Of a stretch of 6,385 bases of DNA, positions 1 to 6,294 are shown in pieces. The stretch is taken from the NCBI GenBank assembly GCA_023446865.1, contig JAEXPL010000011.1:1-6385 (forward strand), in the 5' to 3' direction. A program made the translations under genes and the position numbers. This stretch comes from Verrucomicrobiota bacterium (GTDB taxonomy: Bacteria > Verrucomicrobiota > Verrucomicrobiia > Opitutales > Opitutaceae). The notes below the pieces were generated by a model that was not told where the DNA came from, ran no database searches, and saw nothing but the letters and a program-made list of their open reading frames with translations. Positions within the stretch are counted from its first letter, which is position 1, and every line of letters starts with the position of its first letter.

Positions 1-346
1 TCTCGGTGCCGCCGGTGACGACCGCGGCGGTCTCGCTCGCGATGTTGTTTTGTCCGCCGGTGACGCTCGAGTAGTTGCCCAGCGCGTGGTTGTCCCAGCC
101 GCCGGTCACACACGACGCCCACGCCTCCGCGGTGTTGTGCTGGCCGCCGCAGATATGCTGGCAGCCGTTGGGGCCAGTAACGTTATGGAAGCCACCCCCG
201 ATGGAAGACGCCCATCCAGAGGCAATATTGTTGGCACCGCCCGCGATACTGATCTGCCACGCATCGCTGGTCGTCATGTTTGCCGCCCCGCCCGCGATAT
301 TCGAGCCCATGCCGTTGGCCACGTTGTGCGAGCCGCCGGTCACGCT
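1..346 (-). repeat. Tandem 15-residue glycine-rich repeats within the secreted protein
   Basis: Eight units are visible at protein level, with GG pairs at residues 194, 209, 226, 241, 257, 272, 287 and 302. Spacings are therefore 15, 17, 15, 16, 15, 15 and 15. The unit reads roughly S-V/I-x-G-G-x-x-N-x-A-x-G. Asn after the glycine pair is kept in every complete unit. Units are diverged at DNA level, so this is an old protein repeat rather than a recent tandem duplication. The array continues past the window edge. Confidence 0.85.
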
Positions 347-916
347 GGCGAAGATCGCGCCGACAGTGTTGTCCGTGCCGAAGACCACCCCACCACTGGT
401 CGGGAAGCTGTTGCCGATGCCGACGACAAGGCAGTGCGAACCGGTTCGCGTGGTGGTTTCTGTCGTGGAAACTTCGTCATATCCGACAATCAGGTTGCCC
501 AGGCCGTTGGGCGAGCCGAGCGGGTAATGGGTGGAGTCGGCCACATCGATGCCGTCGAGCGTCGAACCCGAACCGCTGCGGATGTGGACGTTCACGCCGG
601 TGAAGAGCACGTGCGGACCGCGCACAAGGTTGATCGGATCGGTCGAGACCGACACGTACGGACCGAGCGCCAGAACCGGGTTGCGCCCGACGGCGGCCAG
701 TTCTGTCTCCAGTGTCTGGCCCCGCGCGCGAAGCCGGTCGATCTCGGCCTGCTGGCGGGCGTTGGTCGCGCGCAGTTCGGCGACCGCCGCCTCCAGACGC
801 TCGATCCGGTCGGGCAGGTTGTGGTCTTTGGCGAGGTCGTTCTTGGCCCACAGCGACGCGGGCGAAGCGACGAGCAGCGCGGCCAGAACCAGGCCGCACC
901 AATGGCATGCTTTCAT
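1..916 (-). CDS. Secreted coiled-coil protein with YadA-like head repeats (C-terminus outside window)
   Basis: An open frame runs from ATG at 916 to the window edge without a stop, giving 305 residues; the C-terminus is missing. Residues 1-24 look like a Sec signal peptide: a basic start, a hydrophobic stretch LVLAALLVA and a likely cut after LWA. Residues about 35-76 are rich in E, R, L and A in heptad-like spacing (IERLEAAVAELRA and on) and probably form a coiled coil that could trimerise. Residues 80-175 are a beta-rich segment (GVNVHIRSGSG, LGNLIVGYDE). From about residue 177 a glycine-rich repeat SVxGGxxNxAxG recurs about every 15 residues to the edge. Such repeats are typical of YadA-type heads, and I recall similar uncharacterised secreted proteins in Verrucomicrobiota and Deltaproteobacteria. 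A surface or extracellular role is likely; its ligand is unknown. No anchor domain can be seen, so whether it is a true trimeric autotransporter is open. An in-frame ATG at 1075 would add 53 residues, but the signal peptide and AAGGAG site favour 916. Confidence 0.85.
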   Translation of the reverse strand, partial: MKACHWCGLVLAALLVASPASLWAKNDLAKDHNLPDRIERLEAAVAELRATNARQQAEIDRLRARGQTLETELAAVGRNPVLALGPYVSVSTDPINLVRGPHVLFTGVNVHIRSGSGSTLDGIDVADSTHYPLGSPNGLGNLIVGYDEVSTTETTTRTGSHCLVVGIGNSFPTSGGVVFGTDNTVGAIFASVTGGSHNVANGMGSNIAGGAANMTTSDAWQISIAGGANNIASGWASSIGGGFHNVTGPNGCQHICGGQHNTAEAWASCVTGGWDNHALGNYSSVTGGQNNIASETAAVVTGGTE

Positions 917-1276
917 AGGATCGCTCCTTCTATTCCGGAGACCGGTTGCACTGCCATGGATCGGCGGCCTCCGATGGCCCATCCACGCAAATCGCTCCGG
1001 ACAACGGACACCGTGCCGCAACCTCGCCCCGCCAGCTTGGAGCGGCGGAGCGGGCAGTCTGAGGTGTTTTTTCATTAGCGGGAATGCCGGACCGTTGCGG
1101 CCTGCCTGGGGGACGCGGCATGGCCTGTCGTCCTGTTATGACAGTCTCCGAACGAAAACCCGCTATCGTGCTCCGAACCGCCGCACGTGGCCACAGCCCG
1201 CGCCTCTGCCGGCGCTGCGTTCCCGGCGGCCACCCGAAACAACGCGCGGGAGATCCTACACCAGCGGCAGGCGCGT
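917..1276. other. Intergenic stretch, no gene recognised
   Basis: This 360-base gap lies between the hexapeptide-repeat gene and the repeat-protein gene, both read leftwards. It contains the ribosome binding site noted above and an in-frame upstream ATG at 1075 followed by AAAAAA. The translated stretch between 1075 and 917 is rich in R, P and G and lacks any recognisable domain, so I treat it as leader rather than coding. A weak extended -10-like sequence (TGTCATAAC, minus strand, around 1135-1143) could serve the repeat-protein gene, but no convincing -35 box accompanies it. No convincing terminator with a T-tract follows the upstream gene. Open frames here on the plus strand look like high-GC shadows. 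Confidence 0.5.
924..929 (-). promoter_or_regulatory. Ribosome binding site of the repeat-protein gene
   Basis: On the minus strand AAGGAG lies 7 bases before the ATG at 916. It is the only strong Shine-Dalgarno match ahead of a gene start in this window, and it decides the start against the in-frame ATG at 1075. Confidence 0.75.
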
Positions 1277-1870
1277 TCAGCCCACCCGATCTTCCCGGTG
1301 CCCGCCGAGGAACTCGGCCATCCGCTCGGTGATCTTCACCATCGAGGCCTCGCTGCGGTCGATGCCGTAGGCGGTGAGCGGGAAGTTCAGCGGTTTCTGG
1401 ATCGCCCAGATCTCGTCGTGCCGGTCCGGAGGCAGGATTGTCGCCGGCGTGCCGACCGCCACCCAGCCGATCGGCACCTTGGCATCGGCGGGAAGCTCCG
1501 TACGCAGATGCACCACGCCGTTGATCCGCACCTCGCTGCGCGCCCGCAGAATCGCGCCGTGGAAGATCGCCGCGCCAGTGGCCACAAAGACCTCGTCCTC
1601 CAGTGTGCAACCGACCAGATGCGCGTTGGGCCCGACGAGGCAATGCGCACCGATCCGCGTCGAGTGCCGCACCGTGCTGCGCACGACGGCGTTCTCCAGC
1701 ACGATGCAGTGGGAGCCGAGCTCGATGCTCCCGCCCTCGGCCACGAGGCAGGCGCCAAACATCACCCGGCAATGCGGGCCGATGCGCACGTCACCGCAGA
1801 GCGTGGCATTGGGCGCCACGTAGGCGGTGGGATCAATCGAGGGCGTTTTGCCGGAATGGGTGAGTATCAT
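1277..1870 (-). CDS. Gamma-carbonic-anhydrase-like hexapeptide repeat protein, metal ligands apparently lost
   Basis: The 197-residue protein is a left-handed beta-helix built of hexapeptide turns from about residue 10 to 145 (IDPTAYVAPNATLCGDVRIG, then IELGSHCIVLENAVV, IGAHCLVGPNAHLVGC, VFVATGAAIFHGAIL), ending with the family-typical VAVGTPATIL and a C-terminal helical tail of about 45 residues. The arrangement matches the gamma carbonic anhydrase/YrdA/PaaY group. In that group three histidines bind the metal, in contexts VxH, VGH and a position a few residues later. Here the first is Arg64 and the second Pro81; the third falls on Val86, although His84 is close by. Carbonic anhydrase activity is therefore doubtful; an acyltransferase-like or purely structural role is possible. 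I start at ATG 1870 because the family begins just before the first helix turn; the frame is open upstream to a GTG at 1912, which would add 14 unconserved-looking residues. No Shine-Dalgarno site is visible. It diverges from the glycosyltransferase gene. Confidence 0.85.
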   Translation of the reverse strand: MILTHSGKTPSIDPTAYVAPNATLCGDVRIGPHCRVMFGACLVAEGGSIELGSHCIVLENAVVRSTVRHSTRIGAHCLVGPNAHLVGCTLEDEVFVATGAAIFHGAILRARSEVRINGVVHLRTELPADAKVPIGWVAVGTPATILPPDRHDEIWAIQKPLNFPLTAYGIDRSEASMVKITERMAEFLGGHREDRVG

Positions 1871-2063
1871 GTGAGTGCATCTGCGCGGGGCGATACGCAC
1901 TGTATACGGCACAACGGCTTGGTTCTACCATCTCGCACCCACGTGCGCCAAGGCACCGCTGATCCCCAACGCGCCACCGGTGTGATTCCCCGTACCGAGG
2001 CAATAGCCCACGACTATTCTTGCTCGTCGCCGGTCGTTTGAAACCCACACTCACGTTCGCTGC
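1871..2063. promoter_or_regulatory. Divergent intergenic region between hexapeptide protein and glycosyltransferase
   Basis: The genes on either side are read outward from these 193 bases, so promoters for both should lie here or very near. I see only weak hexamers: on the minus strand TTGGCG, 18 bases, then TAGAAC, upstream of the hexapeptide gene; on the plus strand TATTCT near 2013-2018 without a matching -35. No inverted repeat stands out as an operator. The assignment rests on gene orientation, not on a convincing promoter sequence. Confidence 0.35.
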
Positions 2064-3239
2064 ATGGCGCTCCGCATCCTCGCCATCTCCTCGCACGACA
2101 TCGACGGGCCCGACTCAGGCGCGACGATCCGGGCGCGCGCCATCTTCCAACTGCTGGCCCGGTTCGGCTCGGTGCACGTCGTCCAGGCCGGCCGCAGCGA
2201 CTCGCCAGCAAACGACGCCTCTGCGTCGCGATCCGGACTCGGGCCGTGCGAGCTCCTGCGGCTGCACCAAGCCCCCAACAACACCCTGGTCCAACGGTGG
2301 CGCCACGAGACCGACCCGCGCTACCTCAACACCAACCTGCAACAGGCGTCTCCCGCGGACCAGGCCCGGATGCGTGCCCTCGTGGCGGACCACGACCTGG
2401 TGTGGATCTACGGTCTGCGGGCGGCCAACGGTTTCGGTCTCTACCGCTGGCCCCACGCCGTGCTGGATGTCGACGACATCCCCAGTTCGTTCCACCGCAC
2501 GGAACGTCTCCAAGCGAAGCCCCTCCGAAAGCTCGTCCTCCTGCGGAAGGAGTTTCTCTGGCGGCGTCGTGAGAAACTGCTCCGGGAGCGGTTCGACGCG
2601 CTCTGCATCACCAGCGAGGCGGATCGGCCTCTCCTGCCCGGACTGGACCGCGTCTTCGTGGTGCCGAACGGTTTCACCCCGCCGGAACGGCCGCTGCCGC
2701 GCCAGCCTGCCACGCCGCCGCGGGTCGGTTTCGTCGGCCAGTTCGGCTACGAGCCGAACCGCGAGGGTTTCCGCTGGTTCGTCGAGCAGGTCTGGCCGCT
2801 GATCCGGCACCGCTGGCCGGAAGCCCGGCTGCGCGTGGTCGGCCGTGGCGGAGACAAGCTGTACCCGGACGGACGCGACAACATCGACGGACTCGGCTGG
2901 GTCGCCGACGTGGAGCCCGAGATGGCGACCTGGTCGCTCTCGGTCGTCCCGATCTTCGTCGGCGGCGGCACCCGCATCAAGATCGCCGAGGCGTTGAGCC
3001 GCCGCTGCCCCATCGTCGCCACGCCGCTCGGCGCCTACGGCTACGAACTGGCCCCGGGCCGCGAGATCGCGCTTGCCGAGACGCCCGAGGATTTCGCCGC
3101 GCGCTGCCTCGAGATTCTGGCCCATCCCGCGCAGGCGGAGGCGATGGCCGAGCGGGGCTGGGAGACCTTCCGCACCAACTGGACTTGGGAAGCCAACGCC
3201 GCCCGCATCGCCAAGATCATCGAGACCGTGCGTTCGTGA
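2064..3239 (+). CDS. GT4-type glycosyltransferase (GT-B fold)
   Basis: The 391-residue protein has the two-domain layout of GT-B glycosyltransferases, which pass a sugar from a nucleotide donor to an acceptor, usually in the cytoplasm or at the inner membrane face. The N-terminal domain starts with RILAISS and a glycine-rich turn (GPDSGATIRARAI, residues 15-27), continues through DVDDIPSSFH (135-144), and ends near VVPNGF (199-204), the usual linker before the second Rossmann domain. The C-terminal domain has GFVGQFGYEPN (222-232), LRVVGRGG (256-263), NIDGLGWV (273-280) and the donor-binding signature VPIFVGGGTRIKIAEAL (295-311), followed by PIVATPLGAYG (316-326). This GGGTR-K-EA form resembles enzymes of exopolysaccharide and sugar-transfer clusters (Pfam Glyco_trans_1_4). 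Length is normal for the family. The ATG at 2064 directly precedes the first beta strand; no clear Shine-Dalgarno site is present. Donor and acceptor cannot be read from the sequence, and no other polysaccharide gene is in the window. Confidence 0.92.
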   Translation: MALRILAISSHDIDGPDSGATIRARAIFQLLARFGSVHVVQAGRSDSPANDASASRSGLGPCELLRLHQAPNNTLVQRWRHETDPRYLNTNLQQASPADQARMRALVADHDLVWIYGLRAANGFGLYRWPHAVLDVDDIPSSFHRTERLQAKPLRKLVLLRKEFLWRRREKLLRERFDALCITSEADRPLLPGLDRVFVVPNGFTPPERPLPRQPATPPRVGFVGQFGYEPNREGFRWFVEQVWPLIRHRWPEARLRVVGRGGDKLYPDGRDNIDGLGWVADVEPEMATWSLSVVPIFVGGGTRIKIAEALSRRCPIVATPLGAYGYELAPGREIALAETPEDFAARCLEILAHPAQAEAMAERGWETFRTNWTWEANAARIAKIIETVRS

Positions 3240-3306
3240 AGTCCGGCGGTGACGCTGCTCGCACCAGTTGCGACATCCGCCAGCGGCGCGAGGCCGCGCA
3301 TCCGCA

Positions 3307-4812
3307 TCACAGCACCAGAAACGCCGCGCCGACGATCACGGTCGGCGCCAGCGCACCGAGCAGGAGACCGAGGGGCGAGATGCCGTCGGGGAAGAACCGC
3401 GCGAGAATCGACTGGCCGGCGGGGTTGGGCGCATTGGCGATCACGGTGAGGCCGCCGCCGGTCACCGCCCCGGCGACGACCGCGTACTTCAGCGTGTCCG
3501 AGAATCCGGGCACAAGCGTGGCCAGGTAGGTGATGGCGGCGTTGTCGTTGAAGGCCGTCAGGAGCGTGGCGCCGAGGAAGAGCGGCAGTTCGGCGAGGCG
3601 GGTGAGGATCGGCTCGATCCACCAGCCCTGCACGCCGCCGTGGTTGACGAGGCCGGCCAGGAAGAAGCCCACGAGCAGGGCGGGCTTGAGGTCGGTCTTC
3701 GCCTGGTGGTGCGCGGTGGCCTGCGCGAAGGCGAGGAAGAACAGGAAGCCGCCGATGAAGAGCGCGGGATAGTGCGCCAGCCACACCGTGAATCCGAGGA
3801 AGGCCACATGCACCGCGGTGATCCACGCCGGCACCGGCGCCTCCCCGGAGTGTGTCGCCGGCACGGCCGGGCGCAGCGCGAGCAGTTCACGGCGGAAAGC
3901 GGCGAAGTAGACCGCGTTGGCGACCACGATGCCCACGACGGCCCGCCAACCGAAATGGGTGAACATGTAGGCGAGATCCCAGTTCCACGGTGCGGCGACC
4001 ATCAGCACCGGCGGCGCCGCGAAATGCGTGAGCGTGCCGCCCACCGAGATGTTCACGAAGAGCAGGCCGAGCGTGGCGTACTTCAGGCGCGCGCTCGGTT
4101 GCAGCACGTAGAACTGCTTCCCGAGCAGCAGCGCCGAGATCGTCATCGCGGCCGGCTCGGTGATGAACGAACCGAGCACCGGCCCGAGGGTGAGGATGGC
4201 CAGCCACCACGCGGCCGGCGTCGCACCGCCCACCCGCGCGGCGGCGTGCAGACAGCGCTCGGCGAGCAGCAGGACCGGCCGCGTCGCCGCGAGCGTCATG
4301 ATGACGACGACAAAGACCGGCTCCGTGTAGTTCACCTGCGTGCCCACATAGTGGATCGCGGTGGCGAGTCCCTTGAAGCCGACGATCGCACCCGCGAGCG
4401 CGAGCACCCAGATGCCGAAGATCGCCTCCACCTCCCCGAGGAAATGCAGCACCTGCCCGCCGAAGCTCACCTCGTCCGGACGGCCGTCGCCATCGCTGTC
4501 GCCCGCGGCCTCGGCGGCCCGCCCCAGTCGCTCCCGATGGCGTTCCTCCACGACATGGGCGCAATGCCGGATCTTCCCGGCGAAAAAGGTGTGCACGATG
4601 GCCGCGAGAAAGATCAGCGACGCGACGAGGTTGAACGGTTCGGCCTGCACGCGGCCGGCCAGCACGCTCCACAGGCTGGCCACCTGGGCGTCGCCATAAC
4701 TCTCAAGCGGGAGCGGAAAGGCCGCCGGCGCCGGTCCGCCTGCCGCGGCCGCGACCGCCGGCCAAGCACCCCACAGTGTCACCAGAAGACCGAGGCAGAT
4801 CCGCGTTCGCAT
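3307..4812 (-). CDS. Putative Na+/H+ antiporter, polytopic membrane protein
   Basis: The 501-residue protein begins with a signal-like hydrophobic segment (residues 5-24, AVAAAA) and then has about eleven or twelve hydrophobic segments, among them about 60-78, 128-149, 164-184, 201-228, 244-260, 290-306, 331-346, 348-366, 377-391, 409-419, 442-459 and 479-500. Polar intramembrane motifs ITEPAAMT (217-224), FNDNAAITYL (421-430) and ANAPNPAG (459-466) recall the paired N/P-rich motifs of the ion transporter superfamily that includes NhaD and ArsB. Overall it matches the family named putative Na+/H+ antiporter (Pfam Na_H_antiport_3 as I recall), so exchange of sodium for protons across the inner membrane is the likely job; substrate is not proven. 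Between the first and second membrane segments lies an acidic loop DSDGDGRPDE (105-114) resembling a calcium-binding loop. The gene converges on the glycosyltransferase gene with 67 bases between stops. The L9 operon terminator lies ahead of it, so it is probably transcribed on its own. No Shine-Dalgarno site is seen before ATG 4812. Confidence 0.85.
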   Translation of the reverse strand: MRTRICLGLLVTLWGAWPAVAAAAGGPAPAAFPLPLESYGDAQVASLWSVLAGRVQAEPFNLVASLIFLAAIVHTFFAGKIRHCAHVVEERHRERLGRAAEAAGDSDGDGRPDEVSFGGQVLHFLGEVEAIFGIWVLALAGAIVGFKGLATAIHYVGTQVNYTEPVFVVVIMTLAATRPVLLLAERCLHAAARVGGATPAAWWLAILTLGPVLGSFITEPAAMTISALLLGKQFYVLQPSARLKYATLGLLFVNISVGGTLTHFAAPPVLMVAAPWNWDLAYMFTHFGWRAVVGIVVANAVYFAAFRRELLALRPAVPATHSGEAPVPAWITAVHVAFLGFTVWLAHYPALFIGGFLFFLAFAQATAHHQAKTDLKPALLVGFFLAGLVNHGGVQGWWIEPILTRLAELPLFLGATLLTAFNDNAAITYLATLVPGFSDTLKYAVVAGAVTGGGLTVIANAPNPAGQSILARFFPDGISPLGLLLGALAPTVIVGAAFLVL

Positions 4813-4875
4813 GGCGCGAGGAAAGGCACGAGGCGCCGTTTGGCAACGTCCGCCGCGCGATCCTATCCGGACACG

Positions 4876-4908
4876 AAAAAGCCGCGCGCCCGGACGGGTC
4901 GCGCGGCT
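4876..4908 (-). terminator. Intrinsic terminator of the rpsF-ssb-rplI operon
   Basis: Read on the minus strand, a perfect 9-base stem AGCCGCGCG / CGCGCGGCT (4900-4908 with 4880-4888) encloses an 11-base loop that can pair further through CCC/GGG. The 3' arm runs straight into TTTTT (4876-4880 complement). It starts 17 bases after the rplI stop and is oriented to end leftward transcription, separating the ribosomal operon from the antiporter gene downstream. Confidence 0.88.
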
Positions 4909-4925
4909 GGAAAGGGGAACGGCGC

Positions 4926-5444
4926 TTACTTGCGCTCGCGGCGCTCGGGCTTCTCGGCCTTGGGCGCTTCCTCCTCGGTCGGGACGATCGGGTTCTCGGA
5001 GACGACGTCGAAGGTCAGGGTGACCGTGACATCGGCGTGGAGCTTGATGGAGGCCTCGTGCTTGCCGAGGGTCTTCACCGGGTTGCCGAGATGGATCCGC
5101 TTCTTCTCGATGGTGAGGCCGGCGGCGACGAGCTTATCGTGGAGGTCGTTGGCGGTGACGGAGCCGAAGAGGCGGCCGCCCTCGCCGGTCTTCACGGCGA
5201 TGGCGATGTTGGCCTTCTCGACCTGCGCGGCGATGGCCTTCGCGCCGTCGAGCTCCTGCGCCTCGCGGTTGGCGCGGCGCTGCTTGAGCACTTCGACCTG
5301 CTTGCGATTGGCGGCAGTGATCGCGACGGCGATCTTCTGCGGCAGCAGGAAGTTGCGGGCGTAGCCGTTGCGGACTTTGACTTGGTCGCCCTCGGCGCCC
5401 AGGCCCTCGACGGGCTTGATCAGAAGAACTTCGGTATGGGACAT
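4926..5444 (-). CDS. rplI: Large ribosomal subunit protein bL9
   Basis: The 172-residue product is ribosomal protein L9, which binds 23S rRNA at the base of the L1 stalk and influences frame maintenance. The N-terminal rRNA-binding domain shows VLLIKPVEGLGAEGDQVKVRNGYARNFLLP split over residues 6-35, including the family core VKVRNGYARNFLLP (22-35). A long charged helix (about 44-78) links it to the C-terminal domain, which has the conserved GRLFGSVT (90-97) and TIEKKRIHLGNPVKTLG (111-127). Bacterial L9 is usually near 150 residues; here about 20 extra residues rich in E, K, P and R follow (153-172). The start is set by the conserved N-terminus. No Shine-Dalgarno site precedes it. It lies 48 bases after ssb and is the last gene before the terminator. 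Confidence 0.97.
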   Translation of the reverse strand: MSHTEVLLIKPVEGLGAEGDQVKVRNGYARNFLLPQKIAVAITAANRKQVEVLKQRRANREAQELDGAKAIAAQVEKANIAIAVKTGEGGRLFGSVTANDLHDKLVAAGLTIEKKRIHLGNPVKTLGKHEASIKLHADVTVTLTFDVVSENPIVPTEEEAPKAEKPERRERK

Positions 5445-5492
5445 GGCAGTCGTATTGAGTTAAAGGATTGGGAAGTGGCGGGCGGGGTCGGG

Positions 5493-5978
5493 CTAGAACG
5501 GGACGTCGTCCTCGAGGCCGGGGGCCGACTCGGGCGCGGGCGCCGGACGACCGGTGCTGCGCGGCGGCGGGGCGCGGTGGCGGGGTTCCTCGGAGGGCTC
5601 GCCGCCCATGTCGCCGCTCGGGGCGGCGCCACCGCCGCCACCGGGGCCGCGGGAGAGGAACTGGACGTTGTCGAGCACGACCTTGAGCTTGCTGCGCTTC
5701 TGGCCGGAGGTCTTGTCCTCCCACGAATCGAGGCGCAGGCGGCCCTCGACCATGCAGGGGCTGCCCTTGGTGAGATACTTCGAGACGAGTTCGCCCTGTT
5801 TGCCCCAGGCTTCGATGTCGACAAAGGTCGTCTCGTCGCGGGCGGCGCCGCCCTCGTCGCGGTACTGGCGGTTCACGGCCAGGCCGAACGAGCAGATCGC
5901 GGTGCCCTTCGGCGTCACGCGCAACTCGGGGTCGCGGGTGAGGTTGCCGATGAGGAAGACTTTGTTGAGGTAGGCCAT
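5493..5978 (-). CDS. ssb: Single-stranded DNA-binding protein
   Basis: The 161-residue protein coats single-stranded DNA during replication, repair and recombination, normally as a tetramer. Residues 1-110 form the OB fold: LNKVFLIGNLTRDPELR (4-20), FGLAVNR (31-37), TTFVDIEAWGK (50-60) with the aromatic residues that stack on DNA bases, and YLTKGSPCMVEGRLR (68-82). A flexible linker rich in G, P and E follows (111-153), and the end LEDDVPF matches the acidic partner-binding tip, usually DDDIPF. I place the start at ATG 5978, since SSB proteins begin just before this LNKV strand; an upstream in-frame start near 6029 would overlap the end of rpsF. The gap to rpsF is 19 bases, consistent with co-transcription. 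No Shine-Dalgarno site is visible. Confidence 0.96.
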   Translation of the reverse strand: MAYLNKVFLIGNLTRDPELRVTPKGTAICSFGLAVNRQYRDEGGAARDETTFVDIEAWGKQGELVSKYLTKGSPCMVEGRLRLDSWEDKTSGQKRSKLKVVLDNVQFLSRGPGGGGGAAPSGDMGGEPSEEPRHRAPPPRSTGRPAPAPESAPGLEDDVPF

Positions 5979-5997
5979 GGGGCGGGGAGGTGCGTAC

Positions 5998-6294
5998 TCA
6001 GACCTTCTCGAACATGGCCCGGTACACAACCTGATTGAGGCGGAGGCGCTCGTGGAGGTGCTTCGGGCCGTCGACCGGCGCGAGGAACTCCATCTGCACG
6101 AAGGGAGCGGAGACGAACTTCGGGTCGGTGGCGCGGGTGAGGTCGCGCTGGCCGAGGTTTTCCACGGACACGACTTCGCCGTGAACGGCGACGATGTCCT
6201 GCTTCACCTTCTCCATCAGCTGGTCGAGGGTCTCCTCGCGACCGCGGGTGTCGATGATGAACGTGGCCTTATACTTGCGCTTGGTCTGTGTCAT
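5998..6294 (-). CDS. rpsF: Small ribosomal subunit protein bS6
   Basis: The 98-residue product is ribosomal protein S6, which binds 16S rRNA in the platform of the 30S subunit together with S18. Visible family features are the first strand YKATFIIDTRG (8-18), the helix TLDQLMEKVKQDIVAVHGEVVSVENLGQR spread over 22-50, where the G-x-V-x-x-x-x-x-x-G-x-R pattern is typical, and a last strand with the C-terminal LRLNQVVYRAMFEKV. Length is normal for S6. The start overlaps the end of the preceding gene by 26 bases in another frame, so translational coupling is likely. No Shine-Dalgarno site precedes ATG 6294. Its usual partner gene rpsR is not found between ssb and rplI. Confidence 0.95.
   Translation of the reverse strand: MTQTKRKYKATFIIDTRGREETLDQLMEKVKQDIVAVHGEVVSVENLGQRDLTRATDPKFVSAPFVQMEFLAPVDGPKHLHERLRLNQVVYRAMFEKV

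Noticed and set aside
1..346. CRISPR-like or DNA tandem repeat array
   Set aside because: The periodicity is in the protein (about 45 bases) with diverged DNA units and no constant repeat with unique spacers.
1040..1073. Possible plus-strand terminator: CCGCC/GGCGG stem followed by TTTTTT at 1067-1072
   Set aside because: The T-tract lies well beyond the stem and no plus-strand gene ends here; the T run is better read as the AAAAAA codons after the upstream ATG on the minus strand.
50..1078. A 342-residue plus-strand frame opposite the repeat protein
   Set aside because: The minus-strand frame carries a signal peptide, ribosome site, coiled coil and regular repeats; the plus-strand translation has none of these and is rich in R, H and A.
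930..1772. A 280-residue minus-strand frame spanning the intergenic gap and most of the hexapeptide gene
   Set aside because: It is out of frame with the clear hexapeptide-repeat protein, and its R- and G-rich translation shows no domain.
3240..3306. GCGCG-AGGC-CGCGC hairpin (3286-3299) between the convergent glycosyltransferase and antiporter genes
   Set aside because: The stem has only 5 bases and no T-tract on either side, so I could not support it as an intrinsic terminator; chance palindromes are common in such GC-rich sequence.
3268..5364. A 698-residue open frame on the plus strand, antisense to the antiporter and most of rplI
   Set aside because: It is very rich in R, G, E and H, has no recognisable domain and lies opposite two well-supported genes. 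In high-GC DNA long antisense frames arise from third-position bias.
4776..6038. A 420-residue plus-strand frame opposite rplI and ssb
   Set aside because: Its composition is low in complexity (G, L, A, D, V) and it mirrors the codons of two certain genes; it is a shadow.
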